From Palaemon carinicauda (Eukaryota; Arthropoda; Malacostraca; Decapoda; Palaemonidae), in assembly GCF_036898095.1 (NCBI RefSeq), contig NC_090746.1:59751919-59815918 (forward strand): a stretch of 64,000 bases of DNA, read 5' to 3'. Shown piece by piece: positions 11,886 through 24,189 of this stretch. The notes beneath the pieces are model-generated. The model ran no database searches and was not told where the DNA came from. It was given only the letters and a program-made list of their open reading frames with translations. Every line of letters starts with the position of its first letter. Position 1 is the stretch's first letter. Made by a program: the position numbers and the translations under genes.

Positions 11886-13229
11886 TCCAGAATCTCCAGC
11901 GTGAGGTCGCACAACTCCTTCGATTTTAGGCCGCCTTGCTTCCTTATGTAGGCTACTACTGTGGCGTTGTCGCACATTAACGCCACTGTGTTTCCCCTTA
12001 GAAGACAGACGAATTGAAGGCACGCTTTCTGAACGGCCTTCATCTCCAGGACGTTGATATGCTGTGTCTTTTCCACCTCCGTTCAAGAACCCCTTGCTGA
12101 TTCCCCACGAAGGTGAGGTCCCCATCCTTCCTTGGAGGCATCCGTGAAGAGGAGCATCTCCGGGGGCTCCGCCGCGAAGGGCATCCCCTTGAGGGTGTTC
12201 GCTCGGTCTCTCCACCACTCCAAGGATTGCTTTGTCCCTGGAAGAACAGGAATTACTTTGTAGGGAGACTATACTTGGTACCAGAGTCCCTTCAGGTTCC
12301 ATTGGATGGCCCTGAGTTTCATCCTCCCTTGGGGAACCAGCTTCTCCAAAGACACCAGATGTCCTATCAATCTCTGCCAATCCTTCGCTTTCCTGGGCTG
12401 GCCCGATAGTAAGGGACGGAGGATCTGGTCCAGGTTGTTCAGCCTCTCTTCCGATGGGAAGACACTCACTAGTCGGAAGTCTAGAACCATCCCCAAGTAC
12501 GTCATCCTGGTGGAGGGAGACAGGTGAGATTTCTCCAGGTTAATGGCGATACCCAGAACCTTGCACAATTGCATTAGCTCTGCGCCTTGTTTCTTCAACT
12601 GTCTCTGAGGAAGAAAGGAGTAACCAGTCGTCCAGGTAGCGAATCAGACTAATTCCCCATTCGTGAGCCCATACAGAGACAGTCGTGAAGATTCTCGTGA
12701 AGATTTGGGGCGCTGTCGACAGGCCGAAGCAGAGAGTCTTGAATTGCAAGATCTGGGTATCCCACCTCACCCGAAGGTACTTTCTGCTGGAAGGGTGAAT
12801 GGTGATCTGGAAATAGGCGTCCTTGAGATCTATGGAAATCATGAAGTCTCCCTCCCTCAAGGACTCCAGGACCGACTTCGGGGTGTCCATCTTGAAGCTG
12901 GTCTTGCACACAAACTTGTTGAGGGCTGACAGATCTATGACTGGTCTCCAACCCCCCGTCGCTTTCTCCACTAGGAAGAGGCGGCTGTAGGAACCTGGGC
13001 CCGGCTGCAGCACTGTTTCCATTGCCCCTTTCGCTAACATAGTGGAGACCTCTTCTTGTAAGGTCTCCCTCTTCAAGGGGTCCTTGGGAGCTAACCACTC
13101 CGTCTGACTTGCTGGGATAAAGGGTGGAGGGTCTGCCAAGAACGGGAGCCTGTACCCCTCTTCAACACTGTTACCGTCCAGGGTTCCGCTCCGTGATTTT
13201 TCCATGCTTGTCAAAATCGTTTGAGGCAT
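11886..13229 (-). pseudogene. B1 reverse transcriptase and partial RNase H
   Basis: The palm begins in the frame open from 13,229: GGWRPVIDLSALNKFV, SIDLKDAYFQI, FKTLCFGLSTAPQIF and the catalytic YLDDW near 12,630. After ETVEETRRR the frame changes, continuing as LGIAINLEKSHLSPSTRMTY, and RNase H resumes as MLLFTDASKEGWG-type sequence and ALMCDNATVVAYIRKQGG. The protein is cut off after the DLTLEILDWE block near 11,886. The YLDDW box is intact, but frameshifts and truncation disable it. Confidence 0.85.
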
Positions 13230-13574
13230 CCCTACCTACCTCCTTCTGGAGGAGCGACCTGACCGGCCTCTCCTTGAGGAAGCTGAGTGGGCTGCCCTAT
13301 AGGAGGCTGGGTCTGTGGGATCGCCCCTGCGGGAGGGCTGCGAAGGGTGGGACCACCTGGCTAGGAGGGGCCCCGAGACGTCGACGGTCCATCCGGAGGA
13401 GGCCTTCTGTAAGTGGGCCTCCTCATGGTATGTGGTCTGGGAGTGTTCACTTCCTTCCGTTTAGACAGTTTCTCCACCACTTCCTCCGTCTGTTTCAAGG
13501 GAAAGAGTCCATCACCCCACACAGAAAGGTTCCTCAAGGACCTCGCCTCCCTGTCCGGTATGTGCCTGGATAAT

Positions 13575-15595
13575 TTATTTAAGATTGTGTCCCTTCGTCG
13601 CAGAACCCAATTGGCGGATAACGCTAGGGACTAGAAGGTCAGGAACTTCAAGGCTCGTCCTCCGGAGCTGATCAGTTCCTTCAGCAGTGCTTGGTTGGAC
13701 GGCACTGCAGCGTCGGGGGAAGCCTGGATGCCTACAAGTGTCGAGGCCCACCAGTCCAACCAAGAAGCGACGTTGACGAGATCTTTGGACATCTCCTCCA
13801 TCATCGTAGCCTCTGATGGAGAAAAACAGATAGGAGCCGAGGAAGCCCTGTCCTCCGAAGTTCCCTGACCTAAGACTTCCAAGGAGTCTTCCAGTTTGCT
13901 GGCACCTTGTGGCTGTCCTTCCATCCAGTAGTACTTCCCCCTGGGACTTCAGCCCCTGGAGTAACTTGGAGGACCCTTGACCCTTGGAACCTTCAGCGTT
14001 TCGTGCCACAATTTTGTCAATGTGAGCACGGCCAAGTCTCACATCTCTGGCTACAGGTAGGGCTAAGGAGGGCTTCTGTTGGACTGGCTCCTCCATTAGT
14101 CTATTAAGGCTAGACCGCCAGGCATCCTCGTCCGCAGGCAGTGGTTCCTCGATCCTGAGGTGATGGCGAATCAAACCAATGACCCTCCTATAAGCGGAGT
14201 CCTCCGCTGGCGCGGTTTCAGTATCGCCGTCCGCGCCCTCCGTCCGAGGTTGAGGAACCGTACTGACCGAGGCCTTCGCACCAATCTGTGGTCTGAGGAC
14301 GGGCATTGCGGAGGGGTCAGGCACCTCCGTCCTCCGTTTGCTTTTCTTCAAGGGGGAAGAGGCTTCCGTGGGTTTGCCCGACGGAGGAAGCCGTCCCTCC
14401 ATATCGCTCGGCTGCCCGTCCGAAAAGGAAGCCCGTTTCGAGGTCTTATGCCTGTCGGAAGAGCTCCTTGGGTCCTTGTGAGGGTCAATTCTATGGCTGG
14501 TGGAGGCCCTTCTAGGAGGACTGTCTCTGGGAAGCCAACCCGCAGCGCTCGGGAGAGTAGTAAAGTCCGCAAGCTTACTGCGGGGAATGAGGACCCATTG
14601 CTCCTTCAGCGAAGTACTCCTCCTGGGTTTCTTCTTCGGGGACCTTGACCGCTTCCTTCCATGCCGTGACCTAGAGCGGGACCTCGAGGGGGAGCGCCAT
14701 CTCCTGGATCTGTCCCTCCTCCGACGGTGTCTTCTCCACAACTCCTCCTCCGACGACAACGATAAGCCTACCTCCGAGGACTCTGACGACTCCTCGTAGC
14801 AACTCCGAGAGACGGGAACGTCCGCTTTCGCCATTTTCTGGATACCGGATGTCGAAGGCTGAAGGAAAACGTCGGGAACCGCCGATAGAGGGGCTGGGAT
14901 AGATATCGGACGATCAACGTTCTGGAACCAGGACCCAAGGCCGTCCTCCCCCCTCAGAGGGGGGGCCCCGAGAACTCCCTGTAGGTCACCCTTGAGGGGG
15001 GAGGACGGCCTTGGGTCCTCTAACGGCGAATCTTCTTTTCCTGGGGCTCCTTCAGCTGCGGAGGCGCCAGAAATATAAATCCACGATGCTGGTGAAGATA
15101 AAGGGACATCCTTATTCCACATCGGGTCGTCCGAAGAGACGTGCCCCCCATGCACAAAGGCATCATCCTGTGGACCCTCACTAATAAAACTATCAGGCCC
15201 CCCACTTTCCTGTAAAGGATCAGCAACCCCAGAATCCCGAAGACGCGACTCCTGGGGAAGAACCATCGGTTTCTTCCCCGCAACGGACTTACCTCGTCCC
15301 CTACTCTGGGTAGGAGATAAAGAAGGGACCCTGTCAGACTTCTCTCTGTAGACGTCGCGGGCGAAGAAATGCTGGACTTCCTGGGCGAACGTTTAGACGA
15401 CGACTTCTTCTTAGTCCCAAACTTCACCCACTCCACTTCAGTCCACGACGCACACTCCGGACACGTGTCCGAAGGAGAGCAAACTCTACCCCTGCACGAA
15501 GAGCAAAGGGAGTGCGGGTCCACCTCAGGCTTAGATAAGAACGCACCACACGATTTTCCAGCCTTAGGCCCAGGACAACGGTGATGATGCTCCAT
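13575..15595 (-). pseudogene. B1 gag-like ORF with zinc-binding N-terminus and RS domain
   Basis: The N-terminal frame starts at 15,595 and carries a Cys/His cluster at residues 16-48 (C-x11-H-x2-C-x2-C-x4-C-x5-C-x2-C), followed by Lys/Ser. A frame change moves to the frame open from 15,266, a 563-codon stretch. That stretch has an arginine/serine-rich block (about 14,616-14,735, with RSPSRSRSRSRHGRK) and a later conserved segment (LPVARDVRLGRAHIDKIV). A further frame (from 13,924) encodes the conserved helical WLDWWASTL region. This is the structural protein expected ahead of DIRS RT. At least two indels make it a pseudogene. Confidence 0.78.
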
Positions 15596-16021
15596 ACCGC
15601 ACTATCACAAAACCGCAAGACACAGGAACGCAGCGGGAAAGGATAATAAGGGCAAGAGAACACTTTACAAACAAAAGGGAAAGCACAAGGGGAAACAAGC
15701 GGACACGCGAGAACAAGGGAAAGAATAGCGGGCCACGCGGGGACCACGTGGGAGACATGAGTCGGGGACACAAAGGGTCGCACTGAGACAAGGAGAGCGT
15801 CGAGATGATGTCACGACGCGACCAGAGAACTTACTGAGGGTCGAGACCCAAGCTAATGCGCGACCTGGCTCGGGACTAGCCTCAGGGCACGTATCCTTCC
15901 GCCTGGGGTAGTCCTCATAGAAAACGGAAGTAGGGTAATCTACACAAAACTGGTCGGTTGAGAGAAGATTCCAGATACCTCCTAAGAAAGTAGTTCGAGG
16001 TAAGTCTCTGTGTTGGAACAA

Positions 16022-17222
16022 TAGGGAGTTAAGCCATTCTAGTCCCCACAAGCTGCCTTTACGGAGATGAGATGAAGAATAATTCAAGTAGTGGCCAACT
16101 TAATTTTAGATCCTGTTTATGCACTTCTGAACAAAGGCAATAGAGGTCTTATTACATCCTCTAAAACGATTAGTGACCAAGGAAAACATAAGTAGTCTTC
16201 CTGCTCGATTTGCCGGGGCTACTATGGCTCCGTTTAAGAGTTCTAAGGGCTCATGGACGATACATGCAGCCTGGACTTCCTTTTAGATCAAGAGTGGTCC
16301 TTACTCCACTCCACAAGTGTCCTGCCAACTCTCATGAAGAGTCTGGGACCAAGCAATATCCTTACCTGGCAACTCAAAGGTGCTGAACACTTGTGGTTCC
16401 CAAGGTTGATAAGAGAACTGCAAAGACAAGAGGGTTGGGGTGTAAACAAGATTATTGCCATTAACTCCCAGATTATTTCAATACCATAATAGAGGCAAAA
16501 GTCAAATGAAAGGAAAAAACGGGAATTTTTGTTTTAGGGCAAGTATCGATATACAACCAGGTTTCAAGACAGAATCATTATGAACATTACAAAAGTTTCA
16601 TAAAAATAATTACCAAAAGATAAAGTGCCTCATCCTTTTTCTTGGCATAAAAAAAGGAAAAAAAATGGGTAATATCTACAATTATTTAAATCCACTTTAG
16701 AAATGCAATCGATGAGCCCAAGATAAGCATTTCATCATTGGCCGATTTATAAAATACACTACTGTGTAGTAAAAATTACCTCTTCAAATTTCAAAATGGC
16801 ATAATTCCCTTAGAATTGGGATTATCTTTCTCAGCTCACCCAAATACTAATAGGAATTTTTTCTGCATAAGAGCATTAGTTTATTATGAATACTAAAAGC
16901 AAATATTCTTGCATTGGTGAATGATTTAGACAGCAATATTAAAAAGCTTTGAATAAGCTTTGAACAAGTGTTCCCCGTCATGCACAGCAGTTGCCTAGCA
17001 ACAATGCATGATGCAATTAAACCAATTTTCTTTTGATTGTTTGGTCATAGAAAACAAAACTAGGAGGAACCCATATAAATGACTCAGAAGTTTGTATCCG
17101 TGCAGGAACAAAAGAAAATTTACATGCAATGGTTTTCTAAACATAACATCATGGACTACCATATATACTTTTCCCAACATGATAACAAATGCTAATTCAA
17201 TTAACGGTTCCTTACTACTTAC
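16022..17222. other. Intron, mostly unassigned
   Basis: Between element B1 and exon h. About 16,040-16,440 is GC-richer and may be degenerate transposon sequence, but I could not match it. A diverged repeat follows at 16,448-16,620. The rest is AT-rich intron. Confidence 0.45.
16448..16620. repeat. Diverged dispersed repeat, copy 2
   Basis: Same strand and order of motifs as 5,822-6,000 (cattaactcccagattattt, gaaaggaaaa, caagacagaatcattatgaa). Confidence 0.7.
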
Positions 17223-17309
17223 CATCATTTATAGATTTAATGGACTCTCCTTCCAAAGCTAGTGGACTATCGTTTGGATCTAACTTCTCCATATCTGGCT
17301 CCGATTCTC
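17223..17309 (-). CDS. WDR59: WDR59 exon h (acidic linker)
   Basis: Two bases, 28 codons and one base; the peptide begins ESEPDMEKLDPNDSPLALEG. It is acidic linker sequence between propeller and RWD. The acceptor is tttgtag and the donor gtaagt. Phase 1 on both sides matches the neighbouring exons, so skipping this exon would preserve the frame. Confidence 0.8.
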
Positions 17310-17746
17310 CTACAAATTGGATAAAATAAAACATCTACAATCAACTTAATGGGTACTTAAAATTGAAGCCTTTATTCACTAGGTCTTGCTTGCTTTTGCT
17401 CTTTCTGTTTTTCTTCTTTTCCATGCTATTACTTCCTAGATTCAGTTGAATTTACTTCAAAATATAAACTAGTATCTATGAAATCATTAAATGCTAAAAA
17501 CTGAATGTACGTTCACAAGAATCTAATCGCCAATTGGAAATATAAATGACTATTTTAATGATAGAAAAAAGTTGCATCCTTAAACTAAACACTAGATTAT
17601 TTTACCCAATAAAACATATACTTCTACCACTCTAGTCCTCATTAAATTATGTTCGAATGACTTAGCATCATTACGGTTACACAACTCATTAAGGATAACT
17701 TAGAACTCATTGGTGGCAAACCAATTACAAACAAATTCTATAATAC
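17310..17746. other. Intron between exons g and h
   Basis: About 440 bases of AT-rich intron with no repeat or exon visible. Confidence 0.6.
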
Positions 17747-17831
17747 CTTGCATAATAGGTGGTTCACTAGCTAATTCACTATCTGTACTCTCCATTAGCA
17801 TACTTTCATCTTCAGCTTCATGGCCACACAT
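17747..17831 (-). CDS. WDR59: WDR59 exon g (acidic linker)
   Basis: Twenty-eight codons plus one base: an acidic, polar stretch (MCGHEAEDESMLMESTDSEL). The acceptor is ccag and the donor gtatta. Sequence conservation here is low. The assignment rests on splice signals, matching phase on both sides, and the conserved R-(L/M)-C at the propeller exit. The roughly 10-kb intron before it holds the C1 element. Confidence 0.82.
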
Positions 17832-18093
17832 CTGGAAAAAAAATATACTATGAAATAATTTAACACGGAACCTTTTTTATTTTAAACCAAACTTGAATAG
17901 ACACTACTAGTAATTAACAGTAAAAGTCTGGATAAATACATTATAGCAAGACTACAATGAAGAATCTATTTCTCTGATTTTCTAAGAGTTATATTCACAT
18001 CAAGTATATGAAACTCTAAAGTTTGTCATCATGAATCCATCAATCACATAATCCTAAAACAAACTTTCATCACATCTAACAGCAAACAGAATA

Positions 18094-18390
18094 TAACGAA
18101 CTTTAAAATAATTTGTATTTTTCCTAACGATATAAACCTTGAGCTTTTTATAGGAAATATACTTTCGGCAAAGCTGGAAACTAGCCATAAGACTTTTAGC
18201 GAGGTATAACTACCCATCACTAGTTAGCAGGGGAGGGAGTAGTACTGGCTACCCGGCTCACACACAAACACCTGTCCTATACCACCACTTTTGACTGCAG
18301 GCAGGACTAGCAGGGGAACAGGGGATAGCAAGAGAAATATGTATAAAGAGCTCAAGGTTTGTATTAGGAAAAATATAAATTACAGCTAGG
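18094..18390. repeat. Solo family-A-type terminal hairpin
   Basis: It starts with ataatttgtatttttcctaa, continues through the ITR body (ctttcggcaaagctgg, actagttagcaggggaggg) and ends with the inverse gtttgtattaggaaaaatat. This is the same left-ITR-to-ICR unit that begins elements A1, A2 and A3, but no coding sequence follows it. Confidence 0.8.
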
Positions 18391-18959
18391 CCACTTTTTA
18401 CGTGAGTTCTCCCTTCGCGATTTCACTTACACCCTACACAGAGAACCACATTACCTAATAAATAATCACATTCGCGATAAATAGTCCTGCAGCGCAATGA
18501 TTTCAAATAGCTCGCGCTCCTTTCCACTGGGCGTGCTTCGTGCCACTTACCACTCTCCGACAAGCTCATCTTAGCTCTCGCTGTACACTGTACAGTTAAC
18601 TCCTCGTTAATAAAGGGGTTATGGTCCTGGAGAAGTGTTAACGGAACATAATTTCTCAATAAGAAATAATGGTAATAGGGGGTGTTATGTTCCTGGACAT
18701 TGAGAAAGTCTGTCTATTTTGGGATTTTGTTACTATGAAACTTGAACAAACACATTATTGATAGATTTGAAGGTCACAGACACAATAAACACACATTCTT
18801 ACTCTACTTATATTTATTTTATAGTAAAATAAGTTATTACCTATGTACGAGTACATTCACACTAGGACACATTAGCCTACATTTGTCACCACTGTCGCTT
18901 GCCTCGCTCCAGTCCCCATCCTCAACCCCCTCCCTCTCTCCTTCCCTCTCCCTCTGTCG
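18391..18959. other. Intron with a possible Tigger-like end
   Basis: At 18,593 the sequence CAGTTAACTCCTCGTTAATA follows a TA and resembles a pogo/Tigger terminus. I could not find the matching inverted end. Otherwise the region is unassigned. Confidence 0.35.
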
Positions 18960-19470
18960 CATAGTTTTTCCTTTTAATCTCGTGATTATTTATCTAAAAT
19001 TAATTTCATATCAATGATTAAATTTTTTAAGTTAAAAAAAGCAATAAACAAAACTATCCCATGTACGAACGCAGTGCTACTGCATATGCATATCAAACAC
19101 ATTAGCAATTTATTTTTCTTTCATTTCAGTATATAAATAACATACCATATTTTCCTTTTAATCTAATGATTGTTTATTTAAAATTAATTTTATATTAGTA
19201 AGAACATATTTACGTTAAAAATCCCAATGAACTGTACTGTGTCGTAGGTACGAATGCACAATGCTTGCTACCTAAGCATATCAAACCTTAGCAATTTATT
19301 TCTTTTTTTTATTTTGGCAATTACATGAAAAATCTTAACATATTTTTTCCTTTTAGTCTAATGGATATTTGCTACCTATGCATATTAAACATTAGCAATT
19401 TATTTCTTTATTTATTTTGGCAATTACATGAAAGATTTTGACATTTTCATTTTGATAAATAACAGATAGT
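18960..19470. repeat. Degenerate tandem repeat, ~190-bp unit, three copies
   Basis: The motif ttttccttttaatctaatga recurs near 18,966, 19,151 and 19,345, and caaacattagcaatttattt-type sequence recurs near 19,105, 19,285 and 19,395. The units are strongly diverged. Confidence 0.7.
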
Positions 19471-20167
19471 AACATATTTTCATAATACTGTAAAACAAAT
19501 TTTTGAACAAACTTACCCGCTGGTTATATAACAATGGCTTTAGTCCCTGACATCCGGCAGAAATTCAAAAAACTCGCGGCAATCGCAGATAGAGTTGCCA
19601 GGTGTACACTAGCCCCACCACGGGAGCTAGGCCAAACTATTCCATCCACCACCAGATTTTCCATGCCCATAGGTCTCTAGAGGGGAGGAGGGTGGGATTT
19701 TAAGTTATATAACCAGCGGGTAAGTATGTTCAAAAATTTACTTTATGAATATATAATTTTTAAACATTAAACTTACCCGCTGGTTATATAACAATGGCTG
19801 ATTGACACCCTTGGTGGAGGGTCAGAGACAGCAACATTGTTGGAATATCACTTAAGAGTTAAATAAAACAAGCTTAAGGGTTCGTACCTATTAAGGAAGC
19901 TGACTTCAATGATTCTCTGCCTCATTATGTCTGCTATCCTATTGAGATCCAGCGGTCCAACCAGGGGCCTGAAGATCTCTAGGAGCTGTCAAACGGTGAA
20001 AAACCTATATGCTGACAGGACCTCAACTAAGACCCTTGTTCCGGGCACTCTCAAGGAACAAAATGACCACCTGACTAAATCAAAGATTGCGGAAGACTGT
20101 CGACCAATCTCCACATACAACCATAAAATTATATACAAGTTCCAAGAGGAGAAAAGGGTACTAGGGA

Positions 20168-21276
20168 TTAGGGGAGTGTAGTGTTAGATCCTTCACCTAC
20201 TACTGCATTCGCTGCTACGAATGGTCCCAAAGTGTAGCAGTCCTCATAAAGAGTCTGGACACATTTTAAGTAATGTGGTGCGAACACAGATTTACTCCTC
20301 CAAAAGGTTGTATCCATGATGATTTGCAGAGAACAACTTTGTTTAAAAGCTACAGAAGTTGCCACAGCTCTAACTTCATGAGTCTTAACTTTAAGCAGCT
20401 TAAGGTCCGCCTCACCACAGTGTGTGTGAGCTTCTCTAATTAAGTCTTTATGAAATATGATAAGGCGTTTTTAGACATTGGTAATGCAGGCGTCTTGACT
20501 GCACACCAAAGAGCTTCTGAATTGTCTCTTAACTCTTTAGTTCTGTCCAGATAGAACTTCAGTGCTCTAACTGGACACAGAACCTTCTCCAACTCTTCAC
20601 CCACCATATCAGAGAGATAAGCAATCTCGAAAGATTTTGGCCATGGGTGAGGAGGACATTCGTTTTTGGCCAGATATTCAAGATACAAGGAGCATATGGC
20701 TTTTCCGTTTCTGAAGCCAATGTTCTTGCTAAAAGCGTGAACTTCACTAATTCTCTTAGCTGTTGCTAGGCTTACTAAAAATAGTGTCTTTAAAGTCAGA
20801 TCTTTAAAGGAAGCCAATTGCAAAGGTTCGAATCTGTCACTCTTGAGGAATTTTAAAACCACATCTAAATTCCAGGCTGGTGATTTCTGTTGATGCTTCT
20901 TAGAGGTTTCAAAAGATCTGAGAAGATCCTGAAGGTCCTTGTTATTAGAGAGATCTAAATCACTGTGCCTGAAGACAGACGCCAGCATACTCCAGTACCC
21001 CTTGATGGTCGGAGGAAAAATTGTGCTTTCTTCTAAGCTCTAAAAAGAAATTGGCAATTTGAGTTACAGAAGTACTGGATGAAGAAACTGAGTTAGTTCT
21101 ACACCATCCTCTAAAAACCTCCCACTTGAACTGATAAACCTTGATGGTAGAAGTCCTCCTTGCTCTAGCAATAGTCTTGGCTGCCTCCTTCGAAAATCCT
21201 CTAGATCTTGCGAGTTTTTCAATAGTCTGAAGGCAGTCAGACGTAGAGCTTGGAGGTTTAGATGGTTTCTTGCCAA
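20168..21276 (-). pseudogene. C1 tyrosine recombinase
   Basis: The N-terminal DNA-binding part (TIEKLARSRGFSKEAAKTIA, VYQFKWEVFRGWC) is in the frame open through 20,960. The catalytic core continues in a second frame (SLATAKRISEVHAF with the first catalytic Arg). The C-terminus is back in the first frame with THEVRAV (H-x-x-R) and APHYLK, where Tyr is the expected nucleophile. All catalytic residues I can check are present, but two frame changes break the ORF. It overlaps the end of the RNase H ORF in the -1 frame. Confidence 0.82.
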
Positions 21277-21282
21277 GTAAGG

Positions 21283-22180
21283 TTATTTGAGAAGATCTAT
21301 TCTCAATGGCAGGCTTCTTGGAACGTCCACCATCCATTCCAGTACCTCTGTGAACCAACCTCTTGACGGCCAGAAGGGAGCTACTAGAGTCAACCTGGTT
21401 CCCTCGTGAGACACGAACTTCTGTAATACCTTGTACAGCACTTTGATAGGAGGGAACGCGTACACATCCAGGTGAGACTAATCCATCAGGAACGCGTTTG
21501 TGTGTCGCTTCGAGGTCCGGAACTAGAGAGCAATAAGTCTCCAGTCTTTTCGTTTTTGAGGTCGCGAATAGATCTATGAGTAGGCGACCCCAAATCCACC
21601 AAAGTTTCTTGCATACATCCAGATGCAATGTCCACTCCGTGGGAAGAACCTGATTCCTCCTGCTGAGGCCGTCTGCCATCACGTTCTCCTCTCCCTGTAT
21701 GAATCTTGTCAACAGGGATATCTTCCTTTGCTTTGCCCATACGAGAAGAGTTCTTGTTATTTCATAAAGTGGCCTCGAGTGCATCCCACCTTGTTTTGCT
21801 ATGTACGCCAATGCTGTGGTGTTGTCGGCATTAACTTGTACTTCTTTGTTTAGTACTAACTTCTCGAAACCTTTGAGAGCCAACAGGATTGCCAACAGCT
21901 CCTTTTGATTGATGTGGAGGCTTCCTTGTTCCCTTGTCCACAGACCTGAGATCTCTGACTTTCCCAGTGTTCCTCCCCACCCTGAGTCCGCATGTCGGAA
22001 AACACAAGGTCTGGGTTCTTTTGCTCCAACGAGAGACCTTCCTGAAGTCTGTTTATGTTGCTCCACCACTGAAGGCACTCTTTTATTGGTTCCCTAAGGG
22101 GAATGTTTTCCTTGTCGAGGCTGTCCTCTTTGTTCCAATGGTAATTGAGATGGAACATAAGCGTCAGCACCGCGGTGCGC
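21283..22180 (-). pseudogene. C1 RNase H and C-terminal extension
   Basis: It starts with RT-connection sequence (PIKECLQWWSNINRLQEG), then RNase H with FRHADSGWGGTLG, LHINQKELLAILLALKGFEK, NADNTTALAYIAKQGG and NVMADGLSR. The DIRS-type extension (LIDLFATS, later MYAFPPIKVLYKVLQKF) follows in a shifted frame. RT fingers and palm are absent upstream. Confidence 0.82.
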
Positions 22181-23322
22181 GCGATCAAGTCGTTCGGTAT
22201 GTTTGTCCACCTGACGATCACTAATATTGCGCTCAACGTCACGTCCGTGTGCATGTCGAACCGTATCTGACTGACGTTGGGCATCACGGTATGTTTGACA
22301 TTCGACGTCACGCTCAGCTGCCTGGCGCTTGTCACTGCGCCTGGAAGGATGACGCTCGACGTCACGCTTGGCCGCTTGACGTTTGTTATCAAGAGAAGCA
22401 GATACTCTATGAGAAATAGCAGCCTTATCACGCTGTTCAACATCACGTATGTTGGTAGGCCGCCTGTGCAACAACGCGTCTGATCAGAATCATGACGAAC
22501 CACCGCTTTGCTAACAGCAGGCTGATAAGACTGCATAAAAGATGAGAGCTGCTGCTTCATGTCAAGCAGCATAGCCCAATTAGGATCAACCTTAGGTGAC
22601 ACAGGTGTAGAAACTTCTATTGCGAACTCGCCTTCCTTCACGCTTACATAACGCTCCACATTACAGTGATCCCTTGTTTATCGCGGTAGATAGGTTCCAG
22701 ACCCGACCGCGATAGGTGAAAATCTGCAAAGTAGTGACACCATATTTACATATTTATTTAACATGTATATTCAGACTTTTAAAACCTTCCGTTGTACGTA
22801 GTACTGTTAACAAACTACCCTTTAATGTACAGAACACTTAATGCATGTACTACAGTACTCTAAACTAAAACAGGCACAAATATTAAAGGCGATTTTATAT
22901 CATGCGTTTCCTAAACACGCCAAAAAGCACGATAAAAAATGGCAACCAATGTTTTGTTTACGTTTATCTCTTATCATAATGAAGAAACAAACGCATTTAG
23001 TGTACACATCTGTGTATAGGTTATTTTTGCATCGATTATATTGATTATACAGTATGTTGATTTTGTTATTACCAATGTTTTACTTAATTTTTCTTAGGAC
23101 CTCCAAATGAAATGTTTTTCTTTATGACGCCGCCTGAAACGGCGACGTCATAAAGTACGCTCCATCTTCAATCGTAATAAACAAACTAAGGCATTTAACG
23201 CGCATGATGAAAGTGATAAATAATGATATTACAGTAAAAGCTTTTAGAAAATATGTTATTACAAATATTATTTACCGTATCTATATAAAATCATACATAA
23301 GTAGCAAAGCAGGAAAACAATT

Positions 23323-23325
<3 letters not shown>

Positions 23326-23394
<69 letters not shown>
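23326..23394. repeat. (GA)n microsatellite
   Basis: About 34 GA units inside the nested Tigger-like element. Confidence 0.97.
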
Positions 23395-23396
<2 letters not shown>

Positions 23397-23591
23397 GTTT
23401 TACGTATGTAAATGTAAATTTTAAACAAAAAAATAGCCCCATTTCATTTAAAATAGGTTATTACAAATATTTTATTTTATCATATTACAGTAGTCTGTAT
23501 AATACTGTAAAGTTCAGTACAGTATGTTGTTGTTAGTCGTGGCAATGAAATTCTCACGAAACAAAAACACGGCATTCGATTACAACAGCTG

Positions 23592-23596
<5 letters not shown>

Positions 23597-23652
<56 letters not shown>
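23597..23652. repeat. (CT)n microsatellite
   Basis: About 28 CT units, the inverse of the GA tract 200 bases to the left; the two could pair. Confidence 0.97.
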
Positions 23653-23656
<4 letters not shown>

Positions 23657-24118
23657 TATACAATACTTACATATGGATGAAGAAACTAAAGTTAGTTTTC
23701 TTAGTGTCAATTAAATACGAAACGAAAAAATTATGCCGAGTTTAAATCCATTTCAATCGTTGCTAAAAATACGGCATCCAATTTCATCAGCAAACCACTA
23801 TTTTTTGGGAAACATCATTTTATTCTAGAAAATTGCTACTCTTTGAATAGTTAATTGCACATTAAGAAAGCGTGTACTTTTGTTTTTAAATTTCGGGTGT
23901 GTTTTAAAAATCGAGTATTGTTGACTTTTTGTTTTACTTTTGGCTGTGATCAGATCAGCTGACGTCTAGCTGCCGCTCTTGAGAGCGTACGAATACACTA
24001 ACAAAGTATCGTTTATACCATTTCTTAACTTATTCAAATCGTCTATACAGTTGATATTACATAAGCACCAATGTGTTTTAACCTATCAAATTTTTTTGTT
24101 TATTACATTTAAAACAAC

Positions 24119-24147
24119 ACTCACCCACACACTCACACACACACACA

Positions 24148-24187
<40 letters not shown>
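24119..24187. repeat. Compound (CA)n(CT)n microsatellite
   Basis: A CA-rich tract passing into about 18 CT units. Confidence 0.95.

Positions 24188-24189
<2 letters not shown>

Larger units (their letters stand above)
11886..16021 (-). mobile_element. DIRS family B, copy 1 (B1), lacking recombinase half
   Basis: The minus-strand order is right terminal repeat (about 15,985-16,021, cctaagaaagtagttcgagg), gag-like ORF, RT, then the start of RNase H. Coding similarity to B2 stops inside RNase H near 11,886. It is closely related to B2 (46.7-52.6 kb), with the same order and near-identical protein blocks. Its reading frame shifts several times, so it cannot encode an intact polyprotein. Confidence 0.85.

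Noticed and set aside
13124..14648. Plus-strand ORFs opposite B1 gag and RT
   Set aside because: Shadows of the GC-rich minus-strand coding region.
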